A stretch of DNA of 64,000 nt from Streptomyces sp. NBC_01591 (GCF_035918155.1 NZ_CP109328.1:744001-808000), one strand, 5' to 3'. Shown: positions 1 through 9,332, counted from the first letter of the stretch. Numbers and translations: made by a program. The notes: a model not told the origin generated them from the letters alone.

Positions 1-1030
1 AATTGTCACAGACCAGGTGGACATCGAGTCCGGTGGGCACGGCCTTGTCGATCCGGATCAGGAACTTCTTGAACTCGATGGCGCGGTGGCGGCGGTGCAG
101 TTCCGATATGACGGTGCCGTCGGCGATGTTGAAGGCGGCGAACAGGCTGGTGATCCCGTGCCGGTAGTAGTCGTGGGTGCGGCGTTCGGGCATGCCCGGC
201 ATCATCGGCAGTACCGGCTGCGAGCGGTCCAGTGCCTGGATCTGGCTCTTTTCATCGACGCAGAGAACCACCGCCTTCTCCGGCGGCTGGTGGTAGAGGC
301 CGACGACGTCGACGACCTTGGCGACGAACTGCGGGTCGGTGGACAGTTTGAAGGAGTCCTGCAGGTGGGGCTTGAGGTCGAACTTCTTCCAGATCCGCCC
401 GACGGTCGATTTCGACAGCCCGCTGTGCTTCGCCATCGAGGCACGCGACCAGTGCGTGTCCTTGCCCGGGACGGACTCCAGAGTCGCCACGAGTACGTCC
501 TCGACCTGGTCGAGCAGGACCGAGGGCGGCCTGCCGGGGCGGGGCTCGTCCGTCAGTCCGTCCAGACGCAGGGTGATGAACCTGGAGCGCCAGCGGTTCA
601 CCGTCGCGTGGGCGATGCCGAGTTCGGCCGCGACCTCCTTGTTCGTCCCGCCCTCCGCACACCGCAGCACGATCTTCGCGCGCAGTGCCAGGAACTGCGC
701 GGTCTTCGCCCGCCGCGCCCAGCGCGTCAGCTCCGCACGCTCGGCTTCGCTGAGCACCAGGTCCGGCTTGCGCCGGCCCGGCCGCGGCTCATCCACCAAG
801 CCCGCCAGCCGCCGGGCCACGAACCGCGAACGCCACTTGCGCACCGTCTCCACGGACACCCCACAGTCCGCCGCCACAGCGGTATTTGACGCCCCGTCCG
901 CACAGGCCAGGATGATCCGCGCCCGCTCCGCCACACGGGCCGGCACCCCGCCACCCGCCCAGCGCAGCAACTCCGCACGCTCCTCAGCGGACAGCACGAC
1001 TTCGACAGCACGAGGGCCTCGATGCGACAT
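1..1030 (-). CDS. IS630-family transposase, 3' end outside window
   Basis: The frame opens with ATG at 1030 and stays open to the window edge, so about 343 residues are visible and the C-terminus is missing. It reads as an IS630/Tc1-like DDE transposase. Two near-identical helix-turn-helix blocks come first (about residues 10-70 and 85-140), each ending in a motif like LVDEPRPGR or LTDEPRPGR. A DDE core follows, with the first catalytic Asp in LCVDEKSQIQALDRSQ and a second acidic motif near VHLVCDN at the edge. The duplicated DNA-binding module is the main peculiarity. It reads towards the left end, and its right terminus lies beside the truncated gene at 1071-1490. Confidence 0.9.
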   Translation of the reverse strand, partial: MSHRGPRAVEVVLSAEERAELLRWAGGGVPARVAERARIILACADGASNTAVAADCGVSVETVRKWRSRFVARRLAGLVDEPRPGRRKPDLVLSEAERAELTRWARRAKTAQFLALRAKIVLRCAEGGTNKEVAAELGIAHATVNRWRSRFITLRLDGLTDEPRPGRPPSVLLDQVEDVLVATLESVPGKDTHWSRASMAKHSGLSKSTVGRIWKKFDLKPHLQDSFKLSTDPQFVAKVVDVVGLYHQPPEKAVVLCVDEKSQIQALDRSQPVLPMMPGMPERRTHDYYRHGITSLFAAFNIADGTVISELHRRHRAIEFKKFLIRIDKAVPTGLDVHLVCDN

Positions 1031-1074
1031 AAAAACAGCCTACAGACTTAAGACCGCCTTTTCTGGCGCATCAC
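1..1074 (-). mobile_element. IS630-family insertion sequence, partial
   Basis: The transposase starts 44 bp inside the right end. The likely boundary is the CACTAGTG around 1072-1077, because IS630 elements duplicate a TA dinucleotide. The adjacent gene loses its frame exactly here, which supports an insertion boundary. The left end lies outside the window. Confidence 0.65.
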
Positions 1075-1490
1075 ACTAGTGAATCGCCCTGGGTTTGATG
1101 GAGACATCGAAGACCCGGAAGTGAGGCACCCCCATCATGGTGGACAGGGCTGCTGCCGCTGTGACTGCGGTCACCGCTGGCCGCCTCAGAGACCTGAGCA
1201 CATTGCCGATCACCCTGCGACTTCGCCCTCGCCGCGGTCGGCGCTGACGATGCCTCCTCGGCCTGCCCCATGACCGGTGCTGTCCCAACGGTCTGGGCAT
1301 GGCCTTGCCCGGGCTCCTCTACGGGAGCCAGCACTTCGCCGACCCGCGAGCGGGCGATGGCCCACTCCTGCCATTCCCGCTCGGCCACGGCCAGTTCGGC
1401 CTGGATGCGGTCGGCCTCCTCCTTCAGCCCATCCACGCGACGGCGGGCGGCGACCTCGCGCTGTTCCAGCAACCCCACGACCGATGGCAT
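1071..1490 (-). pseudogene. truncated coiled-coil protein, cut by IS630
   Basis: ATG at 1490 follows a good GGTGGAGGT ribosome site. The first 55 residues form an Arg/Glu-rich helix (MPSVVGLLEQREVAARRRV onward) of the kind seen in small actinobacterial proteins that continue into a winged-helix-like C-terminus. Here the sequence loses that character after about residue 60. The last residues and the stop are supplied by the neighbouring IS630 end, so the gene is interrupted. The family resemblance is from memory and unverified; function is unknown. Confidence 0.5.
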
Positions 1491-1593
1491 CCACGACCTC
1501 CACCGGAGCGACGACACGACACGCCACCACTCCCACGGGAACACCCGCCCGCTCTATGCCCGACCAGCGAAAACGCCATCCTCAGGTTCGGTA

Positions 1594-1705
1594 CGACAAC
1601 AGCTACTCAGTACCGACCGCACCTCATCGACGGCTGCCTCATGGGCACCGGCCTGACCATCGGCAGCTGACCACGATCAAGCCGACATCAGACAATCAAG
1701 TTCAG
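1594..1705 (+). mobile_element. IS630 transposase C-terminal relic with right end
   Basis: The frame ending in TGA at 1668-1670 reads TQYRPHLIDGCLMGTGL, the typical C-terminus of an IS630-type transposase. The following bases to TTCAAGTTCAG-like sequence near 1695-1705 match those after a second copy at 61155-61315, so this stretch is the right end of a deleted element. No upstream transposase remains. Confidence 0.7.
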
Positions 1706-1966
1706 GAGCGACGGAATCGGCCGGTCGCGGGACAAGACCTTGTCCGAGTCGGGCCGGAGCTGGGCATCCGGCGGATACTATGAGAAGGAGCGGAGGTGGA
1801 CCGTCGAGCCCCGTCCCATCGCCGCTGAACTGTGAAGCCAGAGCGCCGAGTTGGTCGGCCTGGAGCAGTAGCGCTCCGCGATCGGCGCACCCACCGTCAC
1901 CAGCGTCGGGTCCGGACCGCCGACCCGACCGCCGGTGACGCCCGTCATCGGCGCGCGTGCCCGGGC

Positions 1967-2525
1967 TCACGTCATGGGCATGAATTCGGGCAGGGTGAGG
2001 GCCGAATGGGCCGGTCGTCCCTCCGCGGAGGGCATGGCGCTGAGATTGCGCAGCATGTCGTTGCGCTGCTCCAGGGCCCGAGCGGTGGTCGGGAAGAGTG
2101 TGGCATCGCCCTCGCCGACCTGCTCCTGGTTCACGGTCACAAACTCACGGGTGTTGTGTTCGTAGGCAGCGAAGCCCGCGGCGTGGTCCCGGTCGGCCAG
2201 GGAACCGGCGAGCATGTACGCGCCGACGAGCGCGAGGCTGGAGCCTTGTCCAGTAAGGAACGAGGGCGCGTACGCAGCGTCGCCCACCAGCGCGACCCTG
2301 CCGCTGTACCAGCGGGGCATGCGGATTTGGCTGACCCCGTCGAAGAACAGGTCATCCGCGTCGCGCATGGCGGCAAGCATGCCCGGGACCTCCCATCCCG
2401 CGTCGGCGAAGACCGCGGCGACCAGGTCCCGTTTCAGAGCCATACCCGGCGCCTCTGGATCCCAGGACCATACGACTGGCCCGTCCGACCCACCAACAAC
2501 GTAGGACCCAACCAAGTTCAGTAGG
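1967..2525 (-). pseudogene. FAD-dependent monooxygenase, C-terminal half only
   Basis: About 185 residues of a class A flavoprotein hydroxylase (PF01494 type) remain. The diagnostic second FAD-binding motif, RVALVGDAAYAPSFLTGQG, is intact, and an open frame runs on to 2629 without homologous sequence. The N-terminal Rossmann GxGxxG half is absent, so it cannot be functional. The homologous part begins beside CTACTGAACTTG, which resembles the IS630 right end seen at 1695 and 61305, suggesting truncation by an insertion. An N-terminal half of a similar protein lies at 54390-54539. Confidence 0.75.
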
Positions 2526-2703
2526 GGCGCCCGGCCTTGCGTACGGCTCCGGATCCTGGAAAGGGAGCACAACCCAGGCTTCTGGTGCGAAGTACGCAAG
2601 ATGCGAGTTATTCCCGAATCATGCGTCATGATCTCTATGGGTGTCCTCTGTCGCTACGGTTGCTTTGTTCTGTTTGCAGCAATCTCCGGAGAGGGGCGCA
2701 ACT

Positions 2704-3099
2704 ATGCGTGCGAAGAAGAGGATGCGGGTGGCCGGGCTCACGGTCGCTGGGCTGTGCGTGACGGGCCTGGCCGTGGCCGGCGGGATGGCGATCGCGGCCA
2801 CCTCGGGCTCCCAGGCGCCCTACGCCCAGGCCGGAGCACTGGTCAAGGCCGACGGCTCGATCGTGCACTCCAAGGGCGTCGGAGAGGTCACGAAGTCGGG
2901 CCATGTCTACTGCGTGAAGATCAGCAACGAGGACGTCGACCTGTCCCGCGCCATCGTGACGGCCACTCCCCGCGACGGCATCGGCTACACCCTCCGCGCC
3001 ATCGCAGGCGGCTGCGCGAACGGGAAGGGCGTTCAGGTAGCCACCTACAACGCCGACGCCGGCGGCGCAGCCACCGCGTTCTACGTCGCCGTGCTCTGA
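2704..3099 (+). CDS. small secreted protein
   Basis: This encodes 131 residues. ATG at 2704 is preferred over the in-frame ATG at 2641 because GAGAGGGG lies just upstream and the protein then opens with a classical signal peptide: MRAKKRMR, then a hydrophobic stretch, then AIAA near residue 31. The mature part is a small beta-rich domain with two Cys (HVYCVKI and GGCANG) that could form a disulfide. It resembles the C-terminal domain of many unannotated Streptomyces exported proteins. A strong hairpin terminator follows at 3116. Function is unknown. Confidence 0.75.
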   Translation: MRAKKRMRVAGLTVAGLCVTGLAVAGGMAIAATSGSQAPYAQAGALVKADGSIVHSKGVGEVTKSGHVYCVKISNEDVDLSRAIVTATPRDGIGYTLRAIAGGCANGKGVQVATYNADAGGAATAFYVAVL

Positions 3100-3115
3100 C
3101 CCGACCCGGCCCCAC

Positions 3116-3145
3116 GGAGGGCCCGTCCGCACGGACGAGCCCTCC
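3116..3145 (+). terminator. hairpin after secreted protein
   Basis: GGAGGGC...GTCCG pairs with CGGAC...GCCCTCC, 17 bp after the stop of the upstream gene. There is no obvious U tract, as is common for Streptomyces terminators. Confidence 0.7.
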
Positions 3146-3400
3146 ACCATCGGACGATCAGCCAGCACACCGGCCTTCACGCGGTGGCAGGCACCGCGCC
3201 TGCCGGCACCGGCGCGCCTACCAGCCGACGGCCGATGCTTCACAGCGCACCCCCGCAGCCGCGAACAGTTCCCCGCCGCCCCCCGCCCACTCCACCCCCG
3301 ACACGAAGAAGAACGGCGGCCCCCACACGCCCGCCCCGATTCTGCATCACCGCCACGACGAAGCAGCCGCCCGGACCGCCACTCCTGCCGTGCCCGCCTA

Positions 3401-3757
3401 TCAGCGCATGCTGAGGGCATCGAGGTCGGCCCGCCGCTGCTCAGGGAGCTTCGCGGCGCGCTTGCGGACGTTGTCGAGCCACGTGCCGAGCTTGATCACC
3501 ATGGGCCCGTCAGCACCGTTCTGACGGCCGCTTAGGGCATCCTCCGTCTCCAGGTGCTCGGCATGCTTCCGGGGTACTCTCAGGTGCCCCTCATGGGCGT
3601 GGTACTGCCGGGCTGCTGCCAGGTTGACCGCCCACTTCGTATCCTGCGTCTGCTTCACCGGCTGCTCCTCCTCCCCGGCCGCCTGGAGCCCGAGGGTGTT
3701 TTCCAACAGCCACTGCTGTGTGGGCAGGAGCTGTTGCCAGGACGGCCAGACCGACAT
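3401..3757 (-). pseudogene. helicase-associated (HA) domain fragment 1
   Basis: The reading frame gives one HA repeat (PF03457 type): WAVNLAAARQYHAHEGHL, VPRKHAEHLE, KLGTWLDNVRKR and a final RRADLDALSMR. Such repeats sit at the C-terminus of large DEAD/DEAH helicases common near Streptomyces telomeres, but no helicase core is present. Related fragments lie at 6896-7557, 26189-26306 and 62480-62668. This copy keeps the frame that is broken in the 7.1-kb copy. Confidence 0.7.
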
Positions 3758-3824
3758 CGCCGCCGCCTTCCGCCACGCCGGCCGCGACTACCACCGGCCC
3801 TTACGAGCCCTCGGTCTCACGTGA
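3738..3824 (+). pseudogene. ISAs1-family transposase C-terminal relic
   Basis: The last 28 codons read DGQTDIAAAFRHAGRDYHRP-LRALGLT and stop at 3822-3824. The same ending ([20 protein letters not shown]) closes the ISAs1 transposase at 62696-63180. Only this tail survives. Confidence 0.65.
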
Positions 3825-3884
3825 CGAACCCGGACAGTTCTCGATCACGCAATGACCCTGGGTGTGCCGTAGCCCGTGGGAACG

Positions 3885-3921
3885 CACCAGGCCCCGGACG
3901 GTCACCGTCGGGGGCCTGGTG
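3885..3921 (-). terminator. hairpin after small membrane-protein relic
   Basis: CACCAGGCCCC pairs with GGGGCCTGGTG, with additional GACGGT/ACCGTC pairing inside. It is 34 bp downstream of the minus-strand stop at 3956, so it probably served that gene. Confidence 0.65.
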
Positions 3922-3955
3922 CTGTCTGCGGATGCCATGCCTGACTTCCCTGGCC

Positions 3956-4162
3956 TCAGCAGCTGCTGGTGACGAGGTAGTCCAACACCAGCAGGCCGAG
4001 CCCTGCGAGGCTGACGAAGGCCGCGCCCGCAGTACCTGCGGCTGCCAGCTGCGTGGCTCCCTTGCTGACGACGTACCGCTCGCACAGGACGGCCACCGCG
4101 AGCGCGCCGGCCAGGACCAGAGCAACGTGAGTTCCTGCAGGTAATGGGCTCCCGGCACCGGC
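3956..4162 (-). pseudogene. small two-helix membrane protein relic
   Basis: The frame encodes two hydrophobic helices, VALVLAGALAVAVLCERYVV and FVSLAGLGLLVLDYLV, ending TSSC at a stop followed by a terminator. An in-frame TGA at 4163-4165 and the absence of ATG, GTG or TTG before the first helix show the start has been lost. Unrecognised; the membrane prediction is by eye. Confidence 0.45.
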
Positions 4163-4357
4163 TCAGACTCGAACGTGTGCCCCCACCCACCAAGCCCAGG
4201 TGATCAGCCTTGACGGTGCCCCGCTCTTCGAGTCCCCGTACGACCCGCGACCCGGCGTCAGGGCGGCGCCGACGTTCCCCGGTGACGAGGCGGGCTCTGT
4301 GCCCATGAGTGCGTCCGCCCCGGTGACGCCGGGTACCGCTGTCAGCCGCTGCCAGGG

Positions 4358-5890
4358 CTACGCCTCGCAGGTCAGGTCGTGCGTGGGGAGCCGTCCCGTG
4401 CGCAGGTAGGCGTTGACGCGCTCGTCGACGCAGGCGTTGCCGTACTCGCCGTACAGGCCGTGCTGGCGGGCGCCCTCCACGGTGAGCAGCCGGGAGCTCG
4501 GCCACTGCTCGCGCATGGCCTCGGCGCCGGCGTAGAGGGTGCGGGGGTCACCGGTGGCGTTGACGAGCAGGGCCGGGACGTCGTTGTCGAGGACGGTCGG
4601 TGCCTCGGCGGGCCGGTCCCAGAACTCGCAGGGGGTGATGTTGTTGGCCAGCGGCCCGGCGAGGGGGAACCGCTCGCGGGACTCCTCGACCGCGCGCCAG
4701 TAGCTGCCGACGCCGCGCCGCTCGGCCACGTCGCCGCAGACGATCGCGGTCATCTGGCTGCTGGAGGCCGAGCCTGCCCCGGTCAGCAGGAACTCCAGCT
4801 GCCCGGCGAGTGCTTCGGACGGCTCGACTGTCTCCCGGTCCGCGGCGCGCGCCAGCAGGCGTATGGTCCCGGCCAGGTCGGCGCGCCGCTCGTCGAGGTC
4901 GCTGCCGAGGCCGCCGATGAAGACGGAGGAGAGGACGTGCTCGTCCAGCAGGTACGCCATTCCGATCCGAAGCGGCTCCTCCGCAGCGGCGTCGCGGATG
5001 TGCTGCACCGTTGCCAGGACCTTGCCGCGTGTGGCGCCCAGCCCGTATGTGCCGTGCCGCGCGGCGGCCCACGACGCCCACGCGCGCAGGGCCGCCTCGT
5101 TGGCCGCCTCGGCGCCGCGCAGCAGGGTTTGGTTGTAGTACTGCGGGGAATTGACGCCGTCGAGCACCATGCGGCCGGTGCGGCCTGGGAAGAGCTGGGT
5201 GTAGACCTCGCCGAGGTAACTGCCGTAGGAGTAGCCGAGGTAGGAGAGGGTGTCCGCGCCGAGGGCGGCGCGGATGACGTCCATGTCGCGGGCGGTGTTG
5301 CGGGTGGTGACGTACGGCAGCACGTCGCCGTGTGCGCGCTCGCACCGCCGGGCCAGCTCGCGCGCGACGGCGACTTCCTCGCGGTACGCCGCCAGGTCGG
5401 CGCCCGCGGAGCGGACGAGGGCGGAGCCGAGGTCCCAGCCGCAGTCCAGCGGGGTGCTCCGGCCGACGAAGCGCGGGTCCATGCCGATCAGGTCGTAGCG
5501 GTCGGCGACCTCTCCCATTACCTCCGACTTGGTCAGCGGCATGTGGAGGCTGGGGCCGGCCGGTCCGCCGTCGTTGAGCAGCAGCGGGCCGACGCGTTGG
5601 GCGGTGTCGGTGGCCTTCAGACGGGATAAGGCGACGGTGATGGTGCGACCGCCGGGGTCGGCGTAGTCGAGCGGCACGGTGATGTCGGCGCAGTCGGCGC
5701 CGGCGGCGTCCAGTGCCTGGCCCAGCTCGTCGCCGGCGCCGAGGGCGCAGGCGTGCCAGGCGACGTGCTGGCCGTGGAAGCGGGCGAACGGGTCCGGGTC
5801 AGCGGCTGTGGCGGTGGCGGTGGTCGTCGCGGTGACGGCGAGCACCGCCGCGCACGCCGCGAAGGCCTTGATGCGTCGGGAAGTTGACAT
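4358..5890 (-). CDS. secreted tripeptidyl aminopeptidase-type hydrolase
   Basis: This 510-residue alpha/beta hydrolase is of the Streptomyces tripeptidyl aminopeptidase/SlpD type (peptidase S33). A signal peptide spans about residues 1-30 (RRIKAFAACAAVLAVTA to ATATA). The oxyanion region LLLNDGGPAG is near residue 105, the nucleophile elbow GYSYGSYLG near 222, and a TAP C-terminal domain carries the acid (LLVNATGDPRT) and catalytic His (GARQHGLYG). Such enzymes remove tripeptides from extracellular proteins during nutrient scavenging or mycelial maturation. It appears complete and monocistronic. Confidence 0.92.
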   Translation of the reverse strand: MSTSRRIKAFAACAAVLAVTATTTATATAADPDPFARFHGQHVAWHACALGAGDELGQALDAAGADCADITVPLDYADPGGRTITVALSRLKATDTAQRVGPLLLNDGGPAGPSLHMPLTKSEVMGEVADRYDLIGMDPRFVGRSTPLDCGWDLGSALVRSAGADLAAYREEVAVARELARRCERAHGDVLPYVTTRNTARDMDVIRAALGADTLSYLGYSYGSYLGEVYTQLFPGRTGRMVLDGVNSPQYYNQTLLRGAEAANEAALRAWASWAAARHGTYGLGATRGKVLATVQHIRDAAAEEPLRIGMAYLLDEHVLSSVFIGGLGSDLDERRADLAGTIRLLARAADRETVEPSEALAGQLEFLLTGAGSASSSQMTAIVCGDVAERRGVGSYWRAVEESRERFPLAGPLANNITPCEFWDRPAEAPTVLDNDVPALLVNATGDPRTLYAGAEAMREQWPSSRLLTVEGARQHGLYGEYGNACVDERVNAYLRTGRLPTHDLTCEA

Positions 5891-6025
5891 ACCCGCACGC
5901 TAGGGGCGGCGGACACCTCGGCACACTCCGGGAAAACCCCCGAGTTGTCCCCCAAAAAACTCAGCCCACAACCCTGAGATTGCCCGTCCACCCCGGCGGC
6001 CTTCCGTAGTCGATCGGGTGCCGGG

Positions 6026-6112
6026 CTATAGCCGGAGGGCGCGGTTCACCCCTTCCAGGAGTGTCCAGACCTCGATCAGGTCCTCCAGCTCCCACTCCTG
6101 CTGCACTCGCGC
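6026..6112 (-). pseudogene. DUF4158/Tn3-type transposase N-terminal relic
   Basis: The sequence QQEWELEDLIEVWTLLEG just before the stop at 6026 matches the usual first residues of Tn3-family transposases with a DUF4158 N-terminus. It diverges after Glu-Gly and stops ten codons later, so only the first about 18 residues remain. Confidence 0.45.
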
Positions 6113-6332
6113 GCCTTTCCTTTCGGGATCGTCGCCGGCGCGGTGACGGACAGCGCACCGGCAAGGCGGTCCAGGCCGTCGGCGGCGACCAGGGCGAGGC
6201 TGATGCCGGCCATCGACTCGCCCACGAGGCGCCCTGCCGACCGCTGCGCGAAACCGCGCAGGAGCGTCTCCTTCGTGCCGTCCAGACCGTCCAGCAGCGT
6301 GCCTGCCGCAGTCCCGTCCTCGATCGCCGGCC

Positions 6333-6899
6333 TCAACACCGGCATGCGCCGGACCCCCGCCGCGTCCACCAGCGTGTCTGTTGCTTCCGTGTCCTGCGCC
6401 CGCGCGAGGCGGATACGGGTCCCCGCAGGACCGGGCTATTTTGTCCGCAGCCGGTCGGCCGAAAACCGCGCGGGCGGGGTGTTGCCCCTCTTCGTTGATC
6501 GTTTGGCCACAGACAACCCCCTGAAGTCGGTGAGACTGGTGAGGTGGCATGTTGAGGTGTCGCGCGTTCCAGTGCGATCAGGGACACGGGGTGCGCGAGC
6601 AGTTCGTACCGTCCGTGCGCGGCGATCGCCGATACGGGCCCGTAGTCCGTGTAGAGCCGTTCCAACCGCTCCTGGTGCCGGCCGGTGAACTCCTCCAGCC
6701 GGGCCGGGTACGCCTCCCGCTCCCCGGAGCCGATCACCGACCAGAGCACGGGCAGCACCGCCTCGGTCATTCCGCTCTCGAAGCGGGCATGTACCGCGAA
6801 GCGGGGATAGGACCGCACCGCGACCGCCAGCGCCGCACCCCTACCCACTTCGCCTGCCGCCCGCCCCACCGCGTCCTCGGTGTACGCATCCGCACTCAT
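6333..6899 (-). pseudogene. unrecognised gene with broken 3' half
   Basis: ATG at 6899 has a strong GGGAGGGAG site. The first 110 residues look like an ordinary helical soluble protein (RHQERLERLYTDYGPVSAIA region), but from about 6545 the frame turns into Arg/Pro-rich low-quality sequence. Protein-like sequence resumes in another frame at 6076-6369 (MAGISLALVAADGLDRLAGA). The pattern suggests a rearranged gene. I recognise no family. Confidence 0.35.
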
Positions 6900-7557
6900 C
6901 GAACACTCCCTCCCACCCGTCCAGACGTCCAGCGCATGCCGAGTTCGTCGAGTTCGGCCCGCCGTTCCGCGCTGAGCCTGTCCGCCCGTTTACGGACGTT
7001 GTCGAGCCACGTGCCGAGCTTGACCACAATGCCGCTGTCAGCACTGTCCTGACGGCCTGTCGGGACGGCCTCCGCCTCCAGCTGCTCAACGTGCTTCCGG
7101 GGCACCCGTAGTGTCCCTCACGGGCGTGGAACTGCTGGGCTGCTGCCAGGTTGGCAGCCCACTTCGCGTCCTGCGTCTGCTTCACCGGCCACTCCGCTTT
7201 CTCGGCCGCCTCGATTCCGAGGGTGTTCTCCAGAAGCCACCGCTGTACGGGCAGGAGCTGTTCCCACCCGAACCGCTGCGCCGTGACCCAGCGTCCGAGC
7301 TCTTCGCCCTGGACGACGACGTCGCCCGCGGCCGTGGGGAGTGCGCCACCGGCCTGGACGTGGTTCTGGACGAGGCGGAAGCAGCGCTGCCAACCGGTGT
7401 CCCATACCGGGCACCACCCCGGATCGATCGCATCCAGCTCATCCCGCCGCGCCTCGGTCATCGCCCCGGCCGCTGAAAGGACAGGGCGGCCGGCCGCACG
7501 CAGCTCCTCGTTCTCCAGCGCCCCACGGGCCGCCGCCCGAGCGCTCTTCGCCCACAC
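6896..7557 (-). pseudogene. helicase-associated domain fragment 2, frameshifted
   Basis: From 7557 the frame gives HA-domain sequence (GWCPVWDTGWQRCFRLVQNH, WAANLAAAQQFHAREGH), then fails near 7110. The next frame continues VPRKHVEQLEAEA, KLGTWLDNVRKRADRLSAER and RRAELDELGMRW. Against the intact copy at 3401-3757 the break is a single missing base between GGACAC and TACGGGTG. The helicase core is absent. This fragment is longer than the others and includes most of two HA repeats. Confidence 0.75.
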
Positions 7558-7817
7558 ACCAATGGGAGGTTTCCATCTTGAATTCGCAGGTCACTGGGCT
7601 GGCGTGAGCCGGGCATGGGGTGCTCGCGCCGGTCGTCCGGCTGAGCGTGCCGGAGTGATCGTCTGCCGCGCCGGTCTGCGGCGATCGAACTGCGTGAACT
7701 GATCGAGGCTGAACGCGAGTCCGGGCTGAGCAGCAGGAGGACCGTTCGACGATGGAGGCCGCGGCCCGGGCGCGGGGCGTCGCTCGCCGCCCCGTACCAC
7801 GGACTTGCCGACCTGGG

Positions 7818-8828
7818 TTACAGCTGTCCGCCCGGTGCGGGCGAGGGGTTCAGGGCCCGGTTGAGTGCGGTCATGCGGTAGTCGGTGATGCGGGTACTGA
7901 GTTCGGCGTCGGGGGCGAGTAGTTCGCCGGCGTGGATGCCGCCGGGATAGACGTGGAGTTCGACGGGGACGCCTGCCTGCATGAGCCGGTTGGCATAGGC
8001 GATGTCTTCGTCGCGGAAAAGGTCGAGGTCGCCGACGTCCAGGTATGTGGGCGGCAGGCCGCTGAGGTACTCGGCCCGGGCGGGCGCGGCGTAGGGGCTG
8101 ACATGGTCGGTGCCGACCCTGTCGCCCAGGAGGGACTGCCAGCCCTGGACGTTGGCGGCGCGGTCCCAGATGCCGATGTCGGTGATCTCGTGGCTGGAGT
8201 GTGTCGTGTTGCGGTCGTCGAGCATCGGGTAAGGGAGCATCTGGAAGGCCAGCTGAGGGCCACCGCGGTCGCGGGCGAGCAGGGCGACGCCGGCGGCCAG
8301 GCCGCCGCCCGCGCTGCCCCCGTAGAGGGCCAGCCTGCCGGGGTCGACACCGAGCGCGGAGGCGTTGCGGGACATCCACAGCAGTGCGGCGTAGCAGTCC
8401 TCGACGGGGGCGGGGCCGGGGTGTTCGGGGGCCAGGCGGTATTCGACGGAGACGACGACCGCGTTGACCGCCTCGACGAGGGGCAGCACCTGCCGGTGGT
8501 CGGTCCGGATGCTGCCGGTGATCATGCCGCCGCCGTGGATGTACAGGATGCCCGGGAGGGTGTCGTTGTCCGTGCTGCCTGCGGGCCGGTAGATCCGTAC
8601 GCTCACGTCCGGGCCGTCGGCCGGTCCGGGCACGGCGAGGTCTTCGTACCGCACTCGGTCATTGGGCGGCAGTGCCGCGAGGGCTGCCCGGTTCATCTCC
8701 TCGTACAGCTCGCGCTGGCGCGGGATGTCGAAGTTGATGAGACCGCCGCGCCCGGTCAGCGCGTGGAGGCCCTGCAGGCCCTGGCGGATTTGGGGGTCGA
8801 TGCGATCAGTCATGCTCGGGTCGGACAT
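7818..8828 (-). CDS. HSL-family alpha/beta hydrolase (esterase)
   Basis: This encodes 336 residues. ATG at 8828 follows GAAGGAAAGG; a much longer open frame runs upstream but is antisense to merR and the MFS gene. The hormone-sensitive-lipase signature is clear: oxyanion motif YIHGGGMITG, nucleophile motif LYGGSAGGGLA, acid in YLDVGDLDLFRDE and His in YPGGIHAGE. It likely hydrolyses a short-chain ester or a drug-like substrate. Its promoter, with TTGACC next to a 22-bp palindrome, matches that of the MFS gene at 9369, so esterase and exporter are probably one MerR-controlled detoxification unit. Confidence 0.9.
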   Translation of the reverse strand: MSDPSMTDRIDPQIRQGLQGLHALTGRGGLINFDIPRQRELYEEMNRAALAALPPNDRVRYEDLAVPGPADGPDVSVRIYRPAGSTDNDTLPGILYIHGGGMITGSIRTDHRQVLPLVEAVNAVVVSVEYRLAPEHPGPAPVEDCYAALLWMSRNASALGVDPGRLALYGGSAGGGLAAGVALLARDRGGPQLAFQMLPYPMLDDRNTTHSSHEITDIGIWDRAANVQGWQSLLGDRVGTDHVSPYAAPARAEYLSGLPPTYLDVGDLDLFRDEDIAYANRLMQAGVPVELHVYPGGIHAGELLAPDAELSTRITDYRMTALNRALNPSPAPGGQL

Positions 8829-8877
8829 GTGTGTGCGCCTTTCCTTCGGGGGTGGGGCTGAGGTGCAGTAACGTAAA

Positions 8878-8899
8878 ACCCTCACGTGAACGTGAGGGT
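8878..8899. promoter_or_regulatory. MerR operator 1 (esterase/merR divergent promoter)
   Basis: A perfect palindrome has arms ACCCTCACGT and ACGTGAGGGT around 2 nt. On the minus strand TTGACC (8897-8902) and a TACGTT -10 (8870-8875) straddle it with an extended spacer of about 21 nt, the MerR-family arrangement. It lies between divergent merR and esterase genes and is repeated at 9333. Confidence 0.8.
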
Positions 8900-8927
8900 C
8901 AATCGGAGATGTTGTGAGGTGGGCCAT

Positions 8928-9308
8928 ATGAAGATCGGCGAGCTCTCGCGGATGACCGGTGTCAGCGTGCGCGCGCTGCGTTATTACGAGGAGGAGGGGC
9001 TGATCCGGCCCGCTCGGGGCAGCAACGGCTATCGCGACTTCTGCGATGGTGCCGATGAGGTGGTCCGGCAGATCCGCGGGCTGATCGAGTGCGGGCTGCC
9101 CACCCGGATCATCCGCGACATTCTGCCGTACCTCGACGGCCCGTCGGATCTGCTGCCGCAGGTCCCCTGCGCGCAGATGCTCGACCAGGTGGCCGCCGAG
9201 CGGGAGCACCTCGACAGCCGCATCCGGTGCCTGACCCGTAATCGCGACGCCGTCGACGCCTATCTGCGGGCTGCCCGGAAGGCCGCCCGTGCGACCGTGG
9301 AGGCGTGA
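8928..9308 (+). CDS. MerR-family transcriptional regulator
   Basis: The product has 126 residues. ATG at 8928 is chosen because MKIGELSRMTGVSVRALRYY is the canonical MerR N-terminus; the upstream in-frame start lies inside the operator. The winged HTH occupies residues 1-70 and a dimerisation coiled coil about 80-115. There is one Cys in the short effector region (QVPCAQ) and no metal-binding Cys cluster, so an organic ligand or drug is more likely than a metal. It sits between the esterase and the MFS exporter, both preceded by identical operators, and is probably autoregulated. Confidence 0.88.
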   Translation: MKIGELSRMTGVSVRALRYYEEEGLIRPARGSNGYRDFCDGADEVVRQIRGLIECGLPTRIIRDILPYLDGPSDLLPQVPCAQMLDQVAAEREHLDSRIRCLTRNRDAVDAYLRAARKAARATVEA

Positions 9309-9332
9309 GACCGGGTGCGGGTCCCGGGTTTG

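Noticed and set aside
4379..5629. 416-residue plus-strand frame opposite the secreted peptidase
   Set aside because: Antisense shadow of a well-supported signal-peptide hydrolase with intact catalytic motifs.
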